Source: Cenococcum geophilum 1.58 (lineage: Eukaryota; Ascomycota; Dothideomycetes; Gloniales; Gloniaceae). From it: 64,000 nt of DNA. The translations under genes were made by a program, and so were the position numbers. Each line of letters opens with the position of its first letter. Position 1 is the first letter of the stretch. Under the pieces are notes generated by a model, which saw only the letters and a list, made by a program, of their open reading frames with translations, did no database searches and was not told where the DNA came from. Positions 12,423 to 23,271 of the stretch are shown here, piece by piece. The DNA lies in the NCBI GenBank assembly GCA_001692895.1, contig KV748242.1:248001-312000 (forward strand). Direction: 5' to 3'.

Positions 12423-13789
12423 TATAAAGAATTCTAGAAGTATAGCTAAAAGATCTATAGATGGATATATATAAAAATTAAGAAGTAAAGTATATCCTAA
12501 AGAGTATAGCAGAGTATTTTATAGAAGATTTCTATAAGGAAATAATATAAAGACACAATGGAGCAATAGGCTTAGTGTTAAGACTGTAAAAGAAATACAT
12601 TATTAACGGAATCTAGGGTATAGCTAGAAAAGTAATAAAAAAGTATCTAAATTGCTAAAGAAATAAACTAATAAGGCATAAGCTATACGGAGGGCTATAA
12701 CCTATTAAAATACTAGAGAAACTATAGGAAGTTATATTATAGGACTTTATTATTAAGTTACTAAAGTTAGAAGATCCTATTACCGGATAAAAGCATAATA
12801 TAATCTTAGTAATAGTAAATAAGTTAACTAAATAGGGCTACTTTATAGCATATATACAAGAAATCTTAACGGAAGATATTACTAGAATTTATATTAATAA
12901 AGTGTTTATAAGATATAGAGTACTAAGCAAGATTATATTAGACAGAGATTTAAGATTTATAATAGTATTTTAAAAGGTATTTTTAACGGAATATGGAGTT
13001 TGCGTAGTAATATTAATAGTATATTATCCGTAGATAGACGGATAAATAGAAAGATTAAATTAGACGCTAGAATAGTATCTAAGACACTATATTAATTATA
13101 CGCAGAATAATTAGGTATTGTTATTACTAGTTATATAGTTTATATATAATATAACACTATAAGAAGGAATAGGTATATTACTATTTAAGGCAAATTACGG
13201 ATATAAGCCAAGAATATTACTATAGTAAGTAAAGAAAACGAGTAGTATAGTAAAAAAAAGAATAAATATATTAATAAAGCTTTATATAAACCTTATAGAA
13301 TTAGTGAAAAAGGTATAAGAAAGAATAAAAAAGTACTATAACGCTAAAAGATCTAAGGGACCAGATCTTAAAGACGGGGATAAAGTATAGCTACTATATA
13401 AAAATTTTAAGAGTTAATAATTAAGTAAGAAATTGGACTATATTAGACTAGGACCTTTTAAAATTATATAAAGGATTTTACTTGTTATATTTAAGTTAAA
13501 CATACTAGCTAAGATAAAGATCTACCCTATATAGTATATTATAATACTAGAGCTAATATATAGAAGTATTAAGCCACTAATTTATAAAGTAGATACGTAT
13601 AGAAGATAAGAAGAAAACAAATAGTAAGTTTTAAAGATTATTAATTATAAGGATACTAATAATAAAATATAGTATAAGGTTAAGTAAATAGGCTATAATA
13701 AGACTACCTAGAAACCATTATAGAATTTGAAAAATGCTATAAGAAAGGTATAGGAGTATTAAAAGAAAACGGGTTAGGTAATATTAAGA

Positions 13790-14488
13790 ATGAGCTAAAA
13801 ATAAAAGGATTAGTTAAAGGTAATAGATAAGCTGGGTTATCTAAGGGATCTACTACTAGCATATAAGTTATTTCCACCTTAACTTAATTAGAATGCTTTT
13901 TAGCCTCCTTAGCCTTAAGTTTAGACAGACCTTGCTTTACTAAGTAAAGCTCTTTTAAGCGCACCTTTTTACGAACCTTTACTAGACGGCTTAGACGAGC
14001 ATAAGCATTTAGTTAAGCTTTTAGAGCTTAAGACGCCTTATTAAAACAACGTTAAACCTTAATAAGGGCCTTAGCTAGCTCACTCTTTAGTTTTTTAGCC
14101 ACTATTAACATATATAACCCTAAAGCAGATTAGATAAGGAACTAGATAGTTATAAAGAATAATAAAACGCGTATACTTAGCGTTAGAGATAAATTAAATA
14201 TTATAGGACGATCGTATATTTGCTCGCGTATACTTAGTATAAGAAGAAGGTTAGTAACTAAATAGAGCTGCGATTATAATATATACTAACTTTTTCTCCA
14301 CATAATAAGAATAGGATAGTATAACTTTACTAAGTAATAGAATAAACGTCATTAGCTAGTTATAATAATTAGATATAGAAGATCTAATAGAAGGTATTAG
14401 GAATAATAAAGGTCACTAAATTAAAGATAGGAATGCTATACCTCTAATAGACGACTTAGAGATAGAAGATATCTTTAAGGACAAAGAT
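13790..14488. pseudogene. A2 post-pol region with two candidate accessory ORFs
   Basis: As in A1, about 700 bp lie between chromodomain and LTR. The minus strand from about 14130 to 13870 reads as a basic coiled-coil-like peptide (RLVKVRKKVRLKE, VKQGLSKLKAKE) with few stops. The plus strand from about 14125 reads as RVYLALEI and later IDDLEIEDIFKD. Conservation of both motifs in this divergent subfamily supports real coding, but the function is unknown. Confidence 0.5.
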
Positions 14489-14505
14489 AAAAAGGAGGGG
14501 GATAG
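14489..14505 (+). other. A2 polypurine tract
   Basis: AAAAAGGAGGGGGATAG directly precedes the 3' LTR and is the expected plus-strand priming site. Confidence 0.72.
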
Positions 14506-14923
14506 TGTTATGGACCTTATATTAGCAGTAGTATAACTACTAAAAAGGGACATAAATAAGTTAGTTAAGATAGTACGGGAGGCACTAGAACCGATTAAGC
14601 TATAGGATAAGAGGTAGCTAAGTTACATAGGCAGTTACGTTATAAGTTTAGAATATAGAAACGTGGGAATATAGGAACGCGATATACTAACGTACTAATA
14701 TATTAACGTACTTAACCTTTACTATAGGGAGGAGTTATATATTTAAGGACGTATAGTCTTTATAGATAGTTTCTCTTCTTTATAGTAAATCTTAGAATAT
14801 AATTAAAGTTAATCTATTAGGCAACCACTCTACTAGTTATATTTATATTGTTGACTATTCTATATCTATATACCTAGCCTATTAACAAGTCTACCGTAGT
14901 ATTTCCTATAAGGCTTCGTTATA
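14506..14923 (+). repeat. A2 3' LTR (418 bp)
   Basis: It starts TGTTATGGACC and ends GCTTCGTTATA, followed by the target duplication CTAAT. It has the same length as the 5' LTR, and the differences seen are C/T and G/A transitions. Confidence 0.92.
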
Positions 14924-15178
14924 CTAATTAGTTTAGAAAAAACCTAGTCACCTAATAGGGGGACGTGCTACTTATATACTACCCTATTAATTTATAACCT
15001 CGCGATAAACCTCTTATACTTATAATACACCCCTTAATATTACCTAAATAAAGATTTTATTGGTATAAATCTATAGAGCTTACAAAGCGCTTTAAAATAG
15101 TACCGCTTTTATTTAAATATCCTAAGGCTAAGTAATATTATACTAATATAAAGGTTTAGAGCTTTGCGGAAAATTTAG
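14924..15178. repeat. Dispersed repeat block preceding the 15.2-kb array
   Basis: The start (CCTAGTCACCTAATAGGGGG, then ACTACCCTATTAAT) recurs in altered form at 21630-21680, 43255-43300 and 43350-43390. The end (AAGCGCTTTAAAATA, then AAGGCTAAGTAATATTATAC) recurs at 23968-24030. No reading frame of note was seen. Confidence 0.6.
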
Positions 15179-15845
15179 GGGGGGTATATAGAGCTCTATA
15201 CGGAGCTCTATAAAAGCTCCACATAAAGCCCTATAAAAACTCTATATAATACTCTATAGAAGCTCTATACGAAGCTCTACTAATATATAGCACTAATATA
15301 GTAGGAAGTCTTATAATCGTCTCTATAATGGCTCTACTATCGCCTATACAGTCGCCTATATAATCGTTAATATAAATGGCTCTATATTATCTCTCTACGT
15401 CGTCTCTATAAACGGTCCCGCATCGTCTTTACAAACAGCTCCACATCGTCTCTATAACGGCTCTACGACGGCCCTATAAACGGTTCTATAACGGCTCTAT
15501 AATAGCTCTATAAACGGCTTATAAATAGCCCTATAATAGGTCTACTATTACCTATATAGTCACCTATATAATCGTCGGTATAAATGGCTCTATATTGTCT
15601 CTATAAACGGCTCTACATTGTCTCTATAAACGGCTCTACATCGTCTCTATAAATGGCTCTATATTATCTCTACGAACGGCTCTATAAACGGCCCCACAAT
15701 AACCCCGCAATAGCTTAACGGCTTTATAAACAACCCTATAAACGGCTCTACGACGGCTCTATAACGGCTTTATAACGGCTCTACGACGGCCCTATAACGG
15801 CTCTATAAATAGCTCTATAAACGGCTCTCTAATAGCTTAGGGGGG
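15178..15845. repeat. Degenerate 12-bp-type tandem arrays (GCTCTATAAACGG)
   Basis: 15178-15295 consists of units like AGCTCTATACGG. 15300-15845 is a longer array of CTCTATAAACGG and CTCTACATCGT variants. The unit is clearly related to the purer 12-bp array at 22030-22690 (CTCTATATAAAG). Open frames here would be repeat artefacts. Confidence 0.8.
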
Positions 15846-16236
15846 GCCGTATATAGAGCTCTATTTAGAAACTGTTATATATATATAACTACGCATATAT
15901 AACCACCGCGTATATAACTACCGCGTATATAACCCTTATTACTACCACTACTCTATAAATCTCCCCCTTAACCGCTTATTTTATACCCATTACTATTACG
16001 CTAAGTCTATTTCTAAATACTCCTTTAATCCTAACAGTCTCCGCCTTACTATATATATTTACTACCAGTATAGGCGGAAGGAGAGGAAGGAAAAGAAGTA
16101 GGCCTAATAGCCTCTATAATAGCCTCCGTAGCAGTCTCCGCAGTAGCCTCTATAGTAATCTCTGCAGTAGCTTTTACAGCAGTCTCCGCAATAGTCTTTA
16201 TACTACTACTTTAGTTATAACTAGCCGCGCCAACCG
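15846..16236. other. Unassigned spacer with short repeats
   Basis: 15885-15945 repeats CCGCGTATATAACTA about three times. 16075-16200 is a GCA/GTC-type triplet-rich stretch with a purine-rich start (GGAGAGGAAGGAAAAGAAG). The layout recalls the purine-rich segment upstream of the Helitron frame at 53418, but I cannot assign it. Confidence 0.4.
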
Positions 16237-16299
16237 TTAGGAAAACGGGAAGTGGCGCAGGAAATTTGGTTTCGCTAAAAGTGTTTTTAGGGCCTAGGG

Positions 16300-16487
16300 C
16301 TAGCTTTCCGCCATATTAGCTAACCCCCCCTAGCCTAGGGCCAGCTTTTAGCCATATTAGCTGACCCCCCCTAGCCTAGGGCTAGCTTTTAGCTATATTA
16401 GCTAACCCCCCCTAGCCTAGGGCTAGCTTTTAGCTATATTAGCTAACCCCCCCTAGCCTAGGGCTAGCTTTTAGCCATATTAGCTAA
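16300..16487. repeat. 41-bp tandem repeat, left arm
   Basis: About 4.5 copies of a 41-bp unit containing GGGCTAGCTTTTAGC and TTAGCTAACCCCCCC follow one another. The mirrored copy lies at about 21225-21365. Confidence 0.88.
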
Positions 16488-16794
16488 GCCTTAGAGCTAT
16501 ACACTAGCACTATACTAGCTTATAGCTATAAAATAAATATTTTTACTATTATTGTATTTATTGCTATTAGGGTATTAAAATCCTAAAGGCCTCTAGGCAG
16601 GCTCCTAGCAGGCTTCTTAGTAGGCTCCTAGCAGGACTTTAATTTTCCTTATTATCTAAATCATCCGAAGTACCATTAGGTCCCCACTATATTCCCAACA
16701 GCCTCTATACGTACCTTTATATACCCCTTATATACCTAAATGCCACCTTTACCCTTCCTTCCTTATATCCTCCCTACTTAGGGAGGCACTAGAA

Positions 16795-17155
16795 CGGTAG
16801 CTAGAGGACTATAACCAGAACTAGAGGACTGTGACTAAAACTAGACGACCGTCGCTAGAACTAGACAACCGTCGCCAGAACTAGACAACCGTCGCCAGAA
16901 CTAGATAACCGTCGCTAGAACTAGACGACCGTCGCTAAAACCAGACAACCGTCGCCAGAACTAGACAACCGTTGCTAGAACCAGACAACCGTCGCTAGAA
17001 TTAGACGACCGTCGCCAAAACCAGACGACCGTCGCCAGAACTAGACGACCGTCGCTAGAACTAGACGACCGTCGCTAGAACCAAACGACCGTCGCCAGAA
17101 CTAGATGACCGTCGCCAGAACCAGACGACCGCCGCCAGAGCCAGACGATAATTGT
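16795..17155. repeat. 20-bp minisatellite, left arm
   Basis: About 18 copies of a 20-bp unit, AGAACTAGACAACCGTCGCC and variants, keep an exact 20-base period. The same satellite occurs inverted at 20600-20905, direct at 22835-23090 and inverted at 25980-26170. Confidence 0.92.
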
Positions 17156-17399
17156 TTAAACGACCAGCCAGCAAACACCACGATTAATTTAATTAATCGA
17201 TCGAATTAAACTAGAGCCTTAATATTATCCTATTACCAAATTAAATCGAATTAAGGCCTTTTAGGGAGGCACCCTAGATAACTACCGTTTAAACGTATAG
17301 CTAGCGAACGCCTAGAGAGAACGATTCGAATTAATATAATTAATCGCAATTAAATTAAGCAGAGCCTTTAATTGGGCTAATCTCTCCCCTAAATTACAG

Positions 17400-17560
17400 A
17401 TATAGATAAATAGGCATAGATAAGTAGGCACGACCGGTAGGTATAGACAGGTAGGCACGAATAAGTAAAACGGTTAGACGGTAGGATAGGTAGGATAGGT
17501 AGGATAGGTAGGATAGGTAGAATAGGCAGGATAAGCAGGATAGATAAGATAGGCACTAGG
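17400..17560. repeat. TAGGA-type microsatellite, left arm
   Basis: This is a run of GGATAGGTA-like units preceded by ATAGGCACGA-like units, with no coding content. The mirror is at about 20180-20350. Confidence 0.8.
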
Positions 17561-17944
17561 CCTAGTTAGGAAATCAATATATAGCTAGCGGATTATCGGG
17601 AACGCCGCTAATTAACGATTTAGAGACTCTGTAAGAGATATCCCTTATAGCTACTATTAATTTTAAATTTTAAATTTTTAAATTTTAAATTTTGAATTTT
17701 ATTATAATTATATATATTGCAGCTATAGGAAATATTATATAAAATATATAAAATGTATAAAATATATAAAACGTATAAAATGTATAAAATATGCTAATAT
17801 TGCTAATATGGCCCTAGGCTAACCCTAGGCTAGCGTAAATAAGTATATATAAGCAGATTAGCGGATCTAGCTAAAATAACCCCGGGCTAGCCCCAGGCTA
17901 GCCCCTAACTAGCCCCTACTACCCTCCCGTTTTTCTAACGACCC

Positions 17945-18215
17945 TTCTAATTTACTTAGTTTAAAACTTATAAGATCTACCGTATAAATAAGAAAGCTTT
18001 ATACTAAAGGTCTAAGTAAACGCGGTTATATAGCCTATAGAATTCGCACTAGCCTTTATTATAGGAGTTAGGATAAATATATCTATAGTAATAGGTACAG
18101 TAGGCTGGTAAAGAGGAGGTTTATATTACCGCATAAATATCTAAGGGTAAGAAACCACTCCTTAAGCGGCGGCTATTTACTATAGATAATTACCTTTATA
18201 AGACTAAGCTATAGG
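17945..18215 (-). pseudogene. Helitron-derived N-terminal fragment (left-arm mirror copy)
   Basis: This is the reverse complement of 19560-19830. It carries the GNINL motif seen just upstream of the conserved Helitron block in the copies at 24670 and 53770. The rest is too altered to assign. Confidence 0.35.
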
Positions 18216-18479
18216 AGCAGCTATAATAAAAGAAGCAGTATAAGCAGTGTAAGTAGTAATAGGTATAGCGCTAGTAGCTTTATTAGCAGTGGGTATATAA
18301 GCACTAGTAAGTATAAGCTATATAGTAGGTATAGAGGTAGAAGTAGTAGTAATAAAAGTAAAAGCGGTAGTAGTAGTAGGAGGAGGAGAAGAAATAGAAG
18401 GAGCTAGGTAGTAGTAACTAGGATAATAATAGCTAGGACGGCCACTAGTAGCCTAAATAGTAGCGGCTAGGGTAGCTAG

Positions 18480-18660
18480 AGTAGTAGCTATATAAATAGA
18501 TACGGAAATAGATATAGATAGGCAGCGATAGCAACAGTGGCAGTAGTAGTAGCAGTAGTAGTAGTAGCAGTAGTAGTAGTAGTAGGGTAGTATTAGGGTA
18601 GTAATAGGCTAAGTAGGGCAGTAGTAGGGCAGTAGTAGGGTAGTAGTAGGGCAGTAGTAA
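18480..18660. repeat. GTA/GCA triplet repeat, left arm
   Basis: CAGTAGTAGTA and GTAGTAGGGCA units are mirrored at 19115-19260. In Helitron orientation they would encode a Thr/Ser/Ala/Tyr-rich low-complexity stretch. Confidence 0.8.
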
Positions 18661-18875
18661 AAGTATAAGCTTTATAGTGTAGGAGAATTAAGTAAACGAC
18701 TTAATTATAAATTTAGCTCTAAAACATATATATATATACAAAGTAGGTAATAAAAAGATAATAATAATAATATATAATTGCCTTAGTAGATACGCTTATA
18801 GTTGGCAATAGGTAATAAAAATAGGTAGTAAGATATACAATATTAAGAAACGGGTAGTAAGTTATAAGGTAATGC

Positions 18876-18898
18876 GAGCCTTAATAGTACTAAGGCTC
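18876..18898. other. Centre of the giant palindrome
   Basis: GAGCCTTA (18876-18883), a 7-base spacer ATAGTAC, and TAAGGCTC (18891-18898) form the symmetry point. A DNA cruciform could extrude here. Confidence 0.92.
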
Positions 18899-19559
18899 GT
18901 ATTACCTTATAACTTACTACCCGTTTCTTAATATCGTATATCTTACTACCTATTTTTATTACCTATTGCCAACTATAAGCGTATCTACTAAGGCAATTAT
19001 ATATTATTATCATTATCTTTTTATTACCTACTTTATATATATATATACATTTTAGAGCTAAATTTACGATTAAGTTATTTATTTAATTCTCCTATACTAT
19101 AAAGCTTATACTTTTACTACTGCCCTACTACTACCCTACCACTGCCCTACTACTACCCTACTTAGCCTATTACTACCCTAATACTACCCTACTACTACTA
19201 CTACTGCTACTGCTACTACTGCTGCTACTACTGCCACTATTACTATTGCTGCCTATCTATATCTATTTCCGTATCTATTTATATAGCTACTACTCTAGCT
19301 ACCCTAGCCGCTACTATTTAAGCTACTAGTGGCCGTCCTAGCTATTATTATCCTAGTTACTACTACCTAGCTCCTTCTATTTCTTCTCCTCCTCCCACTA
19401 CTACTACCGCTTTTACTTTTATTACTACTACTTCTACCTCTATACCTACTATATAGCTTATACTCACTAGTGCTTATATACCCGCTGCTAATAAAGCTAC
19501 TAGCGCTATACCTATTACTACTTACGCTGCTTATACTGCTTCTTTTATTATAGCTGCTC

Positions 19560-19830
19560 CTATAGCTTAGTCTTATAAAGGTAATTATCTATAGTAAATA
19601 GCCGCCGCTTAAGGAGCGGTTTTTTACCCTTAGATATCTATGCGGTAATATAAACCTCCTCTTTACCAGCCTATTATACCTATTACTATAAATATATTTA
19701 TCCTAACTCCTATAATAAAGGCCGGTGCGAATTCTATAGGCTATATAACTATATTTATTTAGACCTTTAGTATAAAGCTTTCTTATTTATACGGTAGATC
19801 TTATAAGTTTTAAACTAAGTAAATTAAAAG
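19560..19830 (+). pseudogene. Helitron-derived N-terminal fragment (right arm)
   Basis: The + frame contains LRYLCGNINLLFTSLL near 19640-19690, which resembles HRNINLPLFQPLL at 24680 and QGNIILPQF at 53770, both upstream of the Helitron ALAFTS block. A frame change follows, with a possible FYRLYN match further on. The fragment lacks the ALAFTS block and any catalytic motif. Confidence 0.4.
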
Positions 19831-19835
19831 GGTTA

Positions 19836-21427
19836 TTAGGAAAACGGGAGGGTAGTAGGGGCTAGCTAGGGGCTAGCTTAGGGCTAGCCTAGGGTTATTT
19901 TAGCTAGATCCGCTAATTTACTTATATATACTTATTTACGCTAGCCTAGGGCTAGCCCGGGGCCATATTAGTAATATTAGCACATTTTATACGTTTTGTA
20001 TGTTTTATATATTTTATATATTTTATATATTTTATATAATATTTCCTATAGCTGCAATATATATAATTATAATAAAATTTAAAATTAATAGTAGCTATAA
20101 GGGATATCTCTTATAGAGTCTCTAAATTGTTAATTGGCGGCGTTCCCGATAATCCGCTAGCTATATACTGATTTCCTAACTAGGCCTAGTGCCTGTTTTA
20201 CCTATCCTGCCTATCCTACCTGTTTTACCTATCCTACCTATTCTACCTATCCTACCTATCCTACCGTCTGACCGTTCTACTTATTTATGCCTACCTATCT
20301 ATACCTACCGGTTGTGCCTACTTATCTATGCCTACCTGTTTATATCTATAATTTAAGGGAGAGATTGGCCCAATTAAAGGCTCTGCTTAATTTAATTGCG
20401 ATTAATTATATTAATTTAAATCGTTCTCTCTGGGCGTTTGCTGGCTATATATTTAAACGGTAGTTATTTAGGGTGCCTCCCTAAAAGGCCTTAATTTGAT
20501 TTAATTTGGTAATAGGATAATATTAAGGCTCTAGTTCGATTCGATTAATCGATTAAATTAATTATGGTGTTTACTGGCTAGTCATTTAAACAATTATTGT
20601 CTGGCTTTGGCGGCGGTTATCTAGTTCTAGCGACGGTCGTCTAGTTCTGGCAACGGTTGTCTGGTTCTAGCGACGGTCGTCTAGTTTTAGCGACGGTCGT
20701 CTAGTTCTAGCGACGGTTGTCTAGTTCTGGCGACGGTTGTCTAGTTCTAGCGATAGTTGTCTAGTTTTAGCGACAGTCGTTTAGTTCTGGCGACGGTCGT
20801 CTAGTTCTAGCAACGGTCGTCTAGTTTTAGCGACGGTTGTCTAGTTCTAGCGATGGTTATCTAGTTCTGGTTATAGTCCTTTAGTTTTAGTTATAGTCCT
20901 CTAGCTACCGTTCTGGTGCCTCCCTAAGTAGGGAGGATATAAAGAAGGAAGGGTAAAGGTGGTATTTAGGTATATAAGGGGTATATAAAGGTATGTATAG
21001 AGGCTGTTAGGAATATAGCGGGGACCTAATAGTACTTTGGATAATTTAGATAATAAGGAAAATTAAAGTCCTACTAGGAGCCTACTAGGAAGCCTACTAG
21101 GAGCCTGCCCGGAGGCCTTTAGGATTTTAATACCCTAATAGCAATAAATACAATAATAGTAAAAATATTTATTTTATAGCTATAAGCTAGTATAGTGCTA
21201 GCGTATAGCTTTAAGGCTTAGCTAATATAGCTAAAAGCTAGCCCTAAGCTAGGGGGGGTTAGCTAATATAGCTAAAAGCTAGCCCTAGGCTAGGGGGGGT
21301 CAGCTAATATAGCTAAAAGCTGGCCCTGGGCTAGGGGGGGTTAGCTAATATAGCGGAAAGCTAGCCCTAGGCCCTAAAAACACTTTTAGCGAAACTAAAT
21401 TTCCTACACCACTTCCTGTTTTCCTGA
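19836..21427. mobile_element. Non-autonomous TIR element E, right copy (inverted)
   Basis: This is the mirror of 16237-17938, with ends TTAGGAAAACGGGA (19836) and TTCCTGTTTTCCTGA (to 21427). The outer end keeps TCAGG (read on the minus strand) where the left copy has TTAGG, which shows the probable unmutated terminus. Confidence 0.55.
20600..20905. repeat. 20-bp minisatellite, right arm
   Basis: This is the inverted copy of the 16795-17155 satellite with about 15 units (TCTAGTTCTAGCGACGGTCG). Fewer units here account for part of the arm-length difference. Confidence 0.9.
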
Positions 21428-21761
21428 CGTAGTTAGTTACAAAAAGAGTAGTAGTAAGGCAGTACTTAGTTTAAAAGGACAAAAGCCTACTATAGGCGTG
21501 AGAAATATATAAATTTTCTAAGGACCAAATTGCGGGCTAAAAGTCCGCAATTTGGAATTTCCCTTAGAAAATTTGCTTATTTCTTATTTATAGTATACTA
21601 AATTTAGGTTAAACCTAAGAGATATATTAGTTAAAAATTAGTCCTGGTTACCTAATCTTATATACTACCTTAATAAAATCGCAACCAATATTTATACTTA
21701 CGATATATCCCCTAATAGTAGGTAAATAAAAAAAATTATATAGCTTATAGAGCTTACGTTA
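21428..21761. repeat. Dispersed repeat block with an internal hairpin
   Basis: 21461-21620 matches 6363-6480. The end (GGTTAAACCTAAG, TTAGTTAAAAATTAGTCC) matches both flanks of the Tc1/mariner element at 41870-41896 and 43227-43290. 21511-21574 is a perfect-looking foldback with a stem around AAATTGCGG/CCGCAATTT, which the 6.4-kb copy lacks. No gene was seen. Confidence 0.65.
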
Positions 21762-22009
21762 GGGAAAAATTTACTAGCATCTAATTTTACTTTTTTGCCA
21801 TTTTAGCATTTTCTAGCATTTAGTAGCTAAATGCTATATTTAGTAGCTAAATGCCGCATTTATAACTAAGTACTAGTATTTAGCTACTAAATACTATATC
21901 TAGTAGCCAAATGCCGCATTTATAATTAAGTATTAGCATTTAGCTACTAAATGCTAGAAAATGCTAAAATAGTAGAAAAGTAAAATTAGATACTAGTAAA
22001 TTTTTTTCC
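21762..22009. mobile_element. Foldback MITE M2 (248 bp, TA flanks)
   Basis: Left end GGGAAAAATTTACTAGCATC and right end mirror each other over about 70 bp, including TAGCATTTAGTAGCTAAATGC blocks repeated in the middle. TA sits on both sides (21760-21761, 22010-22011). A truncated right-end copy occurs at 23900-23955 (CTAGTAAATTTTTTCC). Confidence 0.82.
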
Positions 22010-22011
22010 TA

Positions 22012-22695
22012 ATATAGAGGCTTCGTATAAAATTCTATATAAAGTTCCGCACAAAGTTCCGCATAAAGCTTTGCGCGAAGCTCTATATAAAGCTCTATAT
22101 AAAGCTCTATATAAAGTTCTATATAAAGCTTTACGCGAAGCTCTGCACGAAGTTCTATATAAAGCTCTACGCGAAGCTCTATACGAAGTTCTATACGAAG
22201 TTCTACACGAAGCTCTACATAAAGCTCTACACGAAGTTTTATATAAAGCTTTACGCGAAGCTCTATATAAAGTTCTATACAAAGCTCTACGCGAAGCTCT
22301 GCACGAAGTTCTATATAAAGCTCTACACAAAGCTCTATATATAGTTTTGCATAAAGCTCTATATAAAGCTCTATATAAAGCTCTATATAAAGCCCTATAT
22401 AAAGCTCTCTATATAAAGCCTTATATAAAGCTCTGCACAAAGTTCTATATAAAGCTCTATATAAAGCTCTATATAAAGCTCTATACAAAGCTCTATATAA
22501 AGCTCTATACAAAGCTCTATATAAAGCTCTATATAAAGCTTTATATAAAGCTCTTATATAAAGCTCTGTATAAGGCTCTATATAAGGCTCTATATAAAGC
22601 TCTATATATAGAGGCTCTATATAAGGCTTTACGCGAAGCTTTACGTATAGAGGTTTTATATAAAGCTCTATATATAGAGGCTCTATATAAAGCTT
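22012..22695. repeat. 12-bp tandem array (CTCTATATAAAG)n
   Basis: Roughly 55 units of a 12-bp motif include variants such as CTCTACGCGAAG. Because 12 is a multiple of three, three overlapping frames stay open on both strands, giving Ala-Leu-Tyr-Lys-type pseudo-proteins up to 210 codons. Their composition follows directly from the repeat, so I do not regard them as genes. Confidence 0.93.
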
Positions 22696-23160
22696 CGTAT
22701 TAGGTCCCTGCTATATTCCTAATAGCCTCTATACGTACCTTTACTAAGTATACCCCCTATATACACCTAGGTAGCCACCTTATTTTTTACCCTTTCTTCT
22801 TTATATCCTTCCTACCTAGGGGGATACTAGAATAATAGCTAGTAGATAACTATTGCTAAAGCTAAACAACCGTTGCTGGAGCTAAACAACTATTGCTAGA
22901 GCTAGATAACCGTCGCTAAAGCTATATAACCGTTGTTAGAGCTAGATAACCATTATTAGAGCTAAACAACCGTCGCTAGAGCTAGATAACCATCGCTAGA
23001 GCTAGATAACTATCGCTAGAGCTAGATAACTATCGCTAGAGCTAGACAATTGTCGCTAAAGCTAAATAACCGTCGCTAGAGCTAGACAACCGTTTAAATA
23101 ACCAGCTAGCGAACACTATAAACAATTTAATTAATTGATTAAATTAAGGTAATATAGACG
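22696..23160. repeat. Direct-orientation copy of palindrome left-arm segment
   Basis: It starts at ATTAGGTCCCTGCTATATTCC and matches the left arm from about 16676. It includes the CCTCCCTACTTAGGGAGG-like block and the 20-bp satellite (22835-23090). It joins the 12-bp array directly. Confidence 0.82.
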
Positions 23161-23217
23161 GGTAGGCATAGATAGGTAGGTATAGATAGGTAGGTATAAA
23201 TAGATAGATAGATAAAC

Positions 23218-23271
<54 letters not shown>

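Larger units (their letters stand above)
8850..13790 (+). pseudogene. A2 pol polyprotein, RIP-broken, interrupted by two insertions
   Basis: The domains follow the order in A1. The unassigned domain is at 8880-10090, split by the insertion at 9175-9371. The protease aspartate (DSK for DSG) is near 10119. Reverse transcriptase is at about 10640-11290. RNase H runs from about 11480 into the MITE at 11999. Integrase is at about 12480-13480 and the chromodomain at about 13620-13745. Around 11036-11085 the copy lacks about 24 bp relative to A1 and A3, including the part just before the YLDD catalytic motif. It is more heavily mutated than A1, with the CLNC zinc pair reduced to YLNC. Confidence 0.86.
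6489..14923 (+). mobile_element. Complete LTR retrotransposon A2 (Ty3/gypsy chromovirus), TSD CTAAT
   Basis: Two 418-bp LTRs bound an internal region with gag, pol and a post-pol segment. The element is flanked on both sides by the 5-bp duplication CTAAT (6484-6488 and 14924-14928), which proves the ends. The total is 8435 bp, about 7.8 kb without its two later insertions (9175-9366 and 11999-12422). Its coding region matches A1 and A3, but its LTR differs from theirs in the first half, so it is a separate subfamily. Confidence 0.94.
16237..17938. mobile_element. Non-autonomous TIR element E, left copy
   Basis: The outer end TTAGGAAAACGGGA and inner end TCCCGTTTTTCTAA are inverted repeats bounding about 1.7 kb without coding sequence. 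Inside are 41-bp repeats, a 20-bp array and microsatellites. The mirrored copy is at 19836-21427. The end motif TTAGGAAAA is shared with the foldback MITE at 21762-22009, so both may use the same transposase ends. The inner boundary could instead be a coincidental match. Confidence 0.55.
16237..21427. repeat. Giant palindrome, arms about 2.6 kb, 7-bp spacer
   Basis: The left arm 16237-18883 is the reverse complement of 18891-21427. The centre is GAGCCTTA, spacer ATAGTAC, TAAGGCTC. Every block appears in mirrored order: TIR-like end, 41-bp repeats, 20-bp array, TAGGA-type microsatellite, GGCTAGC repeats, Helitron-like segment, GTA repeats, centre. In the inner 150 bp the arms differ at about three sites, all G/A transitions. 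The arms differ in length by about 110 bp, from copy number in the arrays. See the findings for interpretation. Confidence 0.93.

Noticed and set aside
16300-16490. Telomeric repeats (CCCCCCTAG)
   Set aside because: The C-rich runs are part of a 41-bp unit, not TTAGGG arrays, so there is no evidence for a chromosome end.
16795-17155. CRISPR-like array
   Set aside because: The 20-bp units are contiguous without unique spacers, and the context is fungal.
22009-22703. Open frames of 114-210 codons on both strands
   Set aside because: They are translations of the 12-bp tandem unit, whose length is a multiple of three; no start context or non-repeat sequence supports a gene.
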